A stretch of DNA of 64,000 nt from contig JBOEGO010000017.1 of NCBI GenBank assembly GCA_050633465.1, positions 62,001 through 126,000 of the forward strand. The letters run 5' to 3'. The stretch is from UBA3069 sp050633465 (lineage in GTDB: Bacteria; Pseudomonadota; Alphaproteobacteria; Rhodobacterales; Rhodobacteraceae). Below, one piece after another: positions 60,663-64,000 of this stretch (within the stretch, counting starts at the first letter, position 1; each line of letters begins with the position of its first letter). The notes beneath the pieces were generated by a model. It searched no databases. It was not told the origin of the DNA and saw nothing but the letters and a program-made list of their open reading frames with translations. Position numbers and translations under genes: made by a program.

Positions 60663-61454
60663 ATGGATGATTTGAAACCGCTTATCGACGCGCTGCATGG
60701 TCAGGGGCGTTTGCGCATCTGGTCGCTGGTGATCACGGTGTTCGGTGACGCTGTGCAGCATCGTGGCGGGCAGATTTCCACCGTGCGCCTGCAGCGGTTG
60801 CTGGGTCGCATCGGGGTGGAACCGGGTGCCCTGCGCACCGCCCTGTCGCGTCTGGGGCGTGATGGCTGGGTCACGTCGGAACGGCGCGGGCGGGTTTCGA
60901 TCTATCGGTTGTCGCAGACAGGTGTCGCGCGGTTCACCGATGCCACTTGGCGCATTTATGCCCCGCCGCGCCTGTTGCCTGTGGCCGATTGGGTGCTGGC
61001 GCTGGATGGCGATGCGAGGGCTTTGCAGGTCGGGGGGCTGTCCCTGCGCCCGCTGGGGGGGGATGCGCCGCCCAACCCCGCCCTGCGCCTGACCGGCCAG
61101 TTGGATCTGATCACGCCCGAGTTGCGCGCAACCCTGCTGTCACCCGATCACCGCGCCGCCCTGTTGGCGCTGCACCGCGATCTGGACCATCTGCCACCGG
61201 CACCCGACCCGCTGGATGCTCTGGCTGCCCGCACCCTGTTGGTGCATCGCTGGCGGCGCATTGTTTTACGGTTCCCCGATGTGCCGCCCGAATTGTTACC
61301 AGATGGTATGGCCTGCCCCCGCGCCCGCATGGCCGATGCCTATGCCCGCCTGACCCCGCTTGCCGAAGGATGGTTGTCGCAGGACCTGCCCGGGATGTCA
61401 GCGATGCCCGCCGCCGATGCCTCGCTGGGCCGGCGATTTGCGCAAACCGCTTGA
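60663..61454 (+). CDS. paaX: Phenylacetic acid degradation repressor PaaX
   Basis: 263 residues. N-terminal winged helix (about 15-95, RIGVEPGALRTALSRLGRDGWV), then the central PaaX domain and C-terminal region with RWRRIVLRFPDVPPELLP. PaaX releases DNA on binding phenylacetyl-CoA. With the TetR-type PaaR-like gene the cluster has two candidate repressors, which usually replace each other. Weak ribosome site. Confidence 0.92.
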   Translation: MDDLKPLIDALHGQGRLRIWSLVITVFGDAVQHRGGQISTVRLQRLLGRIGVEPGALRTALSRLGRDGWVTSERRGRVSIYRLSQTGVARFTDATWRIYAPPRLLPVADWVLALDGDARALQVGGLSLRPLGGDAPPNPALRLTGQLDLITPELRATLLSPDHRAALLALHRDLDHLPPAPDPLDALAARTLLVHRWRRIVLRFPDVPPELLPDGMACPRARMADAYARLTPLAEGWLSQDLPGMSAMPAADASLGRRFAQTA

Positions 61455-61485
61455 TTTGCGCGGGGTTTGGCGCAAGTCTGTTCCC

Positions 61486-61833
61486 ATGACATTTCAGGCA
61501 ACGCCCTTTCCCGGCCCCACCAACCTGCCCCCCGAACAGGTCACCTTTGACCGGCGCGAGCTGGGCGCGATCATGGGCCTGTATGGCCGGATGGTGGCGG
61601 CGGGCGAATGGCGCGATTACGGCATGTCATTCCTGCGCGACGTGGCGGTGTTTTCCGTGTTCCGCCGCACCGCCGAGCATCCGCTCTATCGTATCGAAAA
61701 ACGGCCCAAGCTGCGCAACCGTCAGGGGCTGTATGCGATCATCACCATGGACGGTCAGATTTTGAAACGCGGTCATGACCTGCCCACCGTGCTGCGGGTG
61801 CTGGAACGCAAACTGATCCGCCCCGTCGACTGA
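61486..61833 (+). CDS. DUF2794 family protein
   Basis: 115 residues. Matches the DUF2794 pattern with VTFDRRELGAIMGLYGRMVAAGEWRDYGM and FRRTAEHPLYRIEKRPKL. Soluble, no signal. Function unknown; the family is common in alphaproteobacteria. The frame extends upstream but MTFQATPFPGP (61486) is the family-like start. Confidence 0.85.
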   Translation: MTFQATPFPGPTNLPPEQVTFDRRELGAIMGLYGRMVAAGEWRDYGMSFLRDVAVFSVFRRTAEHPLYRIEKRPKLRNRQGLYAIITMDGQILKRGHDLPTVLRVLERKLIRPVD

Positions 61834-61854
61834 TTTACCTGAACTGCACCGGAT

Positions 61855-62790
61855 ATGACCCAGATAAATACCATCACCATCCTAGGCGGCGGCCTGATTG
61901 GCGGCAGTTGGGCCGCGCTGTTCCTGTCACGCGGGTTGCAGGTGCGCATGGCCGATCCGGCCCCCCATGCCGCCGATCAGGCCGCCGCCGGCATCAGCGC
62001 CGCCTGGCCGCATCTGGCCGCCCTGTCCAGCATCCCCGCCACACCGCCATGGCAGGCATTCACCACCACGCCCGATATCGCCACCGCCTGCCAAGACGCT
62101 GATTTCGTGCAGGAATGCGGGCCAGACCGCCTGCCCGTCAAACATGACATACTGGCGCAAGCCGAAACTGCCCTGCGCCCCGACACCCCTATCGCATCCT
62201 CGACCTCGTCGCTGATGGCCACGGAAATCGCGCAACATGCCCGCCACCCCGAACGGGTGCTGGTGGCCCATCCGATGAACCCGCCGCACCTTGTGCCGCT
62301 GGTCGAACTGGTCCCTGGCCAGCACACCAATGCCGCCACCATCAAAACCGCCCATGCCTTTTACGAAACCCTGGACCGCGTGCCGATCGTCGTGAAAAAG
62401 GAACGCCGCGGCCATCTGGCCAACCGCCTCACCTCGGCGCTTTACCGCGAGGCAGTGCATATCGTCGCCGAAGGCATCGCCACGGTCGAGGATGTGGACC
62501 GCGCCATTGCCAACGGGCCGGGCCTGCGTTGGGCGCTGATGGGGCCGCATCTGATCTATCATCTGGGTGGCGGCGCGGGCGGATACCGCGCCTATCTTGA
62601 CCACCTCGGCCCGACGCAACAGGCCCGCTGGGCCGAGTTGGGCAATCCAGAACTGACCCCCGAAACCATGGAAAAACTGGTGCAGGGGCTGGAACAGGAA
62701 TTGCAGAACATGGATGCCACCCGCCTGATCGAGGCACGCGATGACGCGCTTGTGGCGTTGGCCAAGCTGAAGAAAAAGGCGGGGCTCTAA
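61855..62790 (+). CDS. 3-Hydroxyacyl-CoA dehydrogenase-like NAD-dependent oxidoreductase
   Basis: 311 residues. The Rossmann motif ITILGGGLIGGSWAALFL (8-25), then VQECGPDRLPVKHDIL and SSTSSLMATEIAQ, then HPMNPPHLVPLVELVPG and the C-terminal domain NRLTSALYREAVHIVAEG. This is the single-domain pair also used by L-carnitine dehydrogenase and L-gulonate 3-dehydrogenase, so the substrate may be a hydroxy acid rather than an acyl-CoA. Close to paa genes but not coupled to them. Confidence 0.85.
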   Translation: MTQINTITILGGGLIGGSWAALFLSRGLQVRMADPAPHAADQAAAGISAAWPHLAALSSIPATPPWQAFTTTPDIATACQDADFVQECGPDRLPVKHDILAQAETALRPDTPIASSTSSLMATEIAQHARHPERVLVAHPMNPPHLVPLVELVPGQHTNAATIKTAHAFYETLDRVPIVVKKERRGHLANRLTSALYREAVHIVAEGIATVEDVDRAIANGPGLRWALMGPHLIYHLGGGAGGYRAYLDHLGPTQQARWAELGNPELTPETMEKLVQGLEQELQNMDATRLIEARDDALVALAKLKKKAGL

Positions 62791-62824
62791 CGCATGTCGC
62801 CCAAAAGTGGGAACCGGTTTCGGG
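62791..62824 (-). repeat. Alphaproteobacterial-type intergenic repeat fragment
   Basis: CGCATGTCGCCCAAAAGTGG, then GAACCGGTTTCGGG. The CCCAAAA and TTTCGGG ends are nearly complementary around a central ACCGGT. I recall similar sequences dispersed in many alphaproteobacteria, but cannot check this. Starts right after the dehydrogenase stop. Confidence 0.5.
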
Positions 62825-62890
62825 CCACTCGGACTTGCGCATCGAATATCCCAAACCCTGCCGCATAGCTGCGCAGAAACGCGACCGGAT

Positions 62891-63730
62891 TTAATCCACC
62901 CACGCCCCGCGCCGCACCGATGTCACCGCCCCGTCACCCTGCGCTGCGATCCGCGCCAGCGCCGCTTCCAGCCCCTCGAACGCGACCGCCATGTGATGCG
63001 CATTGGCGTGCAAGATCTGCCCCTCGCCCACCACCCATGCCACATGGCCGCGCCAGAACATCAAATCGCCGCGCCGCAGTTCCGCCCCATCCGGCAAAGC
63101 ATCGCCCAGCGCCCTTTCCTGTAAATCACTGTCACCGGGGCAGGCATGACCACAGGCCAGCAACGCCCCCTGCACCAATCCCGAACAATCAATCCCCGCC
63201 CGCGTGTTGCCGCCCCACAAATAGGGCGTGCCCAGAAACAACGCCGCCACCGCAACGGGGTCGCCCATCACCTCGTCCAGGGGCGCGATATGGGCGGCGG
63301 GCACAAACCCGTCCTCGGTTTCGGCAAACCGCCCCGCGGATGCGGTGACCCGCAACCGTGCGCCAAAACTCAACCCGGCGCGCTCCGGGCGCTTGAAATC
63401 CGCCTCTGAATACAAATGCGACGCGGGTGCGCGCACCCAATGGGTCGGCGGCAAACGCTCCTCCAGCTGCTCATCGCGCAGGTATCCGCAAAACCCGTCG
63501 CGGGCCGCCTCCACATAGGCCCAGCCGTCGCGGGATTCGTAAACCGTGACAGATTCGCCCATCAGCAACTGGCGCTCACGCGGGCCATGCGGCGCGCGCA
63601 ACAGGTCCGCCACAGGCACCGACAGCAGACGCGCCGCCCCCTTGGTGAACTGTGCCGCCTCGACCCGCCCGCGCAACCGCTCGGCGGCGACACGGCCATT
63701 GAACGGGGTGATCCGGCGGTCGAACTTCAC
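62891..63730 (-). CDS. NlpC/P60-family cell wall hydrolase
   Basis: 279 residues from the GTG at 63730, which overlaps the M17 aminopeptidase stop as GTGA. SH3-like domains cover about 40-155, then the NlpC/P60 peptidase: TRAGIDCSGLVQGALLACG (Cys), MFWRGHVAWVVGEGQILHANAHH (His pair). It cuts gamma-D-Glu to diamino acid bonds in peptidoglycan. No signal peptide visible, so a cytoplasmic recycling role with the aminopeptidase is plausible. Confidence 0.9.
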   Translation of the reverse strand: MKFDRRITPFNGRVAAERLRGRVEAAQFTKGAARLLSVPVADLLRAPHGPRERQLLMGESVTVYESRDGWAYVEAARDGFCGYLRDEQLEERLPPTHWVRAPASHLYSEADFKRPERAGLSFGARLRVTASAGRFAETEDGFVPAAHIAPLDEVMGDPVAVAALFLGTPYLWGGNTRAGIDCSGLVQGALLACGHACPGDSDLQERALGDALPDGAELRRGDLMFWRGHVAWVVGEGQILHANAHHMAVAFEGLEAALARIAAQGDGAVTSVRRGAWVD

Positions 63731-64000
63731 AGGCCCAGCGCCTCGGGCAGGGCGTCCAGCAACGCCCGCGCCCCCATGCCAATGCCGCCCTTGGGCCGGG
63801 CAGGCAGGGGCGCGGGGCACCAGCCGTAAATGTCGAAATGGGTGTAACGCCCCGCGCCCTCGGTGAACCGGCGCAGGAACAGTGCGGCGGTGATCGCACC
63901 GCCAAACCCGCCCTTGGGCGCATTGTCCAGATCGGCAATGCCGGGTTCGATGTCGCGTTCATATGGTTCGTGAAACGGCAACCGCCACACCGGGTCACCC
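63727..64000 (-). CDS. Leucyl aminopeptidase family protein (M17), C-terminal part
   Basis: About 90 C-terminal residues are in the window; the rest lies beyond its end. The text RLPFHEPYERDIEPGIADLDN and GGAITAALFLRRF is typical of the M17 catalytic C-terminus (metal-binding core is upstream). Coupled to the NlpC/P60 gene by GTGA; this pair probably recycles cell-wall peptides. Confidence 0.9.
   Translation of the reverse strand, partial: GDPVWRLPFHEPYERDIEPGIADLDNAPKGGFGGAITAALFLRRFTEGAGRYTHFDIYGWCPAPLPARPKGGIGMGARALLDALPEALGL

Noticed and set aside
59292..60761. A 489-codon minus-strand frame opposite paaZ
   Set aside because: paaZ on the plus strand has clear domains and catalytic residues; the opposite frame is His/Gln/Arg-rich shadow.
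1..64000. tRNA, rRNA, transposase, integrase, restriction or phage-defence genes
   Set aside because: Looked for by motif and composition on both strands; none found.

Overview
The window looks like chromosomal DNA of an alphaproteobacterium of the Rhodobacterales (Roseobacter-type). The evidence is high GC, dense operons with 4-base ATGA overlaps, TRAP transporters, an MbfA-type iron exporter with an Irr-type ICE operator, DUF2794/DUF6478-like proteins, and dispersed intergenic repeats of a kind I associate with this order. I found no tRNA, rRNA, CRISPR array, transposase or phage gene, and no gene-free stretch longer than about 300 bases.

Layout. (1) 1-4062: arsenic resistance, with a truncated GAPDH (probable partner of an ArsJ beyond the edge), an ArsR-ArsC fusion, a second ArsR, an ArsP-type permease and ACR3. 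arsH lies apart at 29.1-29.8 kb. (2) 4101-9409: a GntR-controlled uptake cluster (SDR, GntR/FCD regulator, RraA-like protein, TRAP DctM/Q/P). The same 15-mer precedes the SDR gene and dctP. (3) 9470-22338: an aromatic-acid island. It holds hmgA and fahA (homogentisate branch), a metallo-beta-lactamase-fold protein, DUF1097, a flavin monooxygenase with a DUF2783 partner, then hpaI, hpaR, hpaF, hpaE, hpaD, an hpaG-like gene and hpaH (the whole lower homoprotocatechuate meta-cleavage route). (4) 22395-34919: an RTX protein, an SDR, LysR and ArsR-type regulators, a NIPSNAP/ABM pair, an OYE/dienoyl-CoA-reductase-like flavoprotein, arsH, three poorly known genes, ilvD and a CPBP protease. (5) 34998-41285: accD, a membrane protein, folC, a rhodanese, a LysM protein, a lytic transglycosylase and zapE. 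(6) 41406-54764: a large RTX protein, an MFS transporter, a five-gene minus-strand run (alpha/beta hydrolase, OCD-type reductase, HAD, YaiI, S-formylglutathione hydrolase), mbfA, TetR, a NYN protein, a soluble chemoreceptor, frmA and an I78 inhibitor. (7) 54888-61454: phenylacetate genes paaR-like, paaK, paaJ, paaI, paaZ, paaX. The ring-epoxidase genes paaABCDE are absent. (8) 61486-64000: DUF2794, a 3-hydroxyacyl-CoA-dehydrogenase-like protein, NlpC/P60 and the end of an M17 aminopeptidase.

Functionally the window brings together three aryl-acetate routes: homogentisate, homoprotocatechuate, and phenylacetyl-CoA. Each has its own regulator nearby. Formaldehyde detoxification (frmA plus fghA), iron export and arsenic defence surround them.

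The strongest structure not explained by genes is a family of intergenic repeats. Its core is GGTATTT, then a few bases, then GAACAATGAAAG, usually preceded by a GC hairpin. Three copies carry an extra two-hairpin module of about 40 bases. Two of those face an inverted copy between genes, so together they could fold into one long hairpin. One copy lies directly upstream of the hpaG-like gene and offers a misleading ATG start. No complete new defence or mobile system was found. The best leads are the ArsR-ArsC fusion with an internal ribosome site, the two-component monooxygenase with DUF2783, the shared GntR operator, and the repeats.
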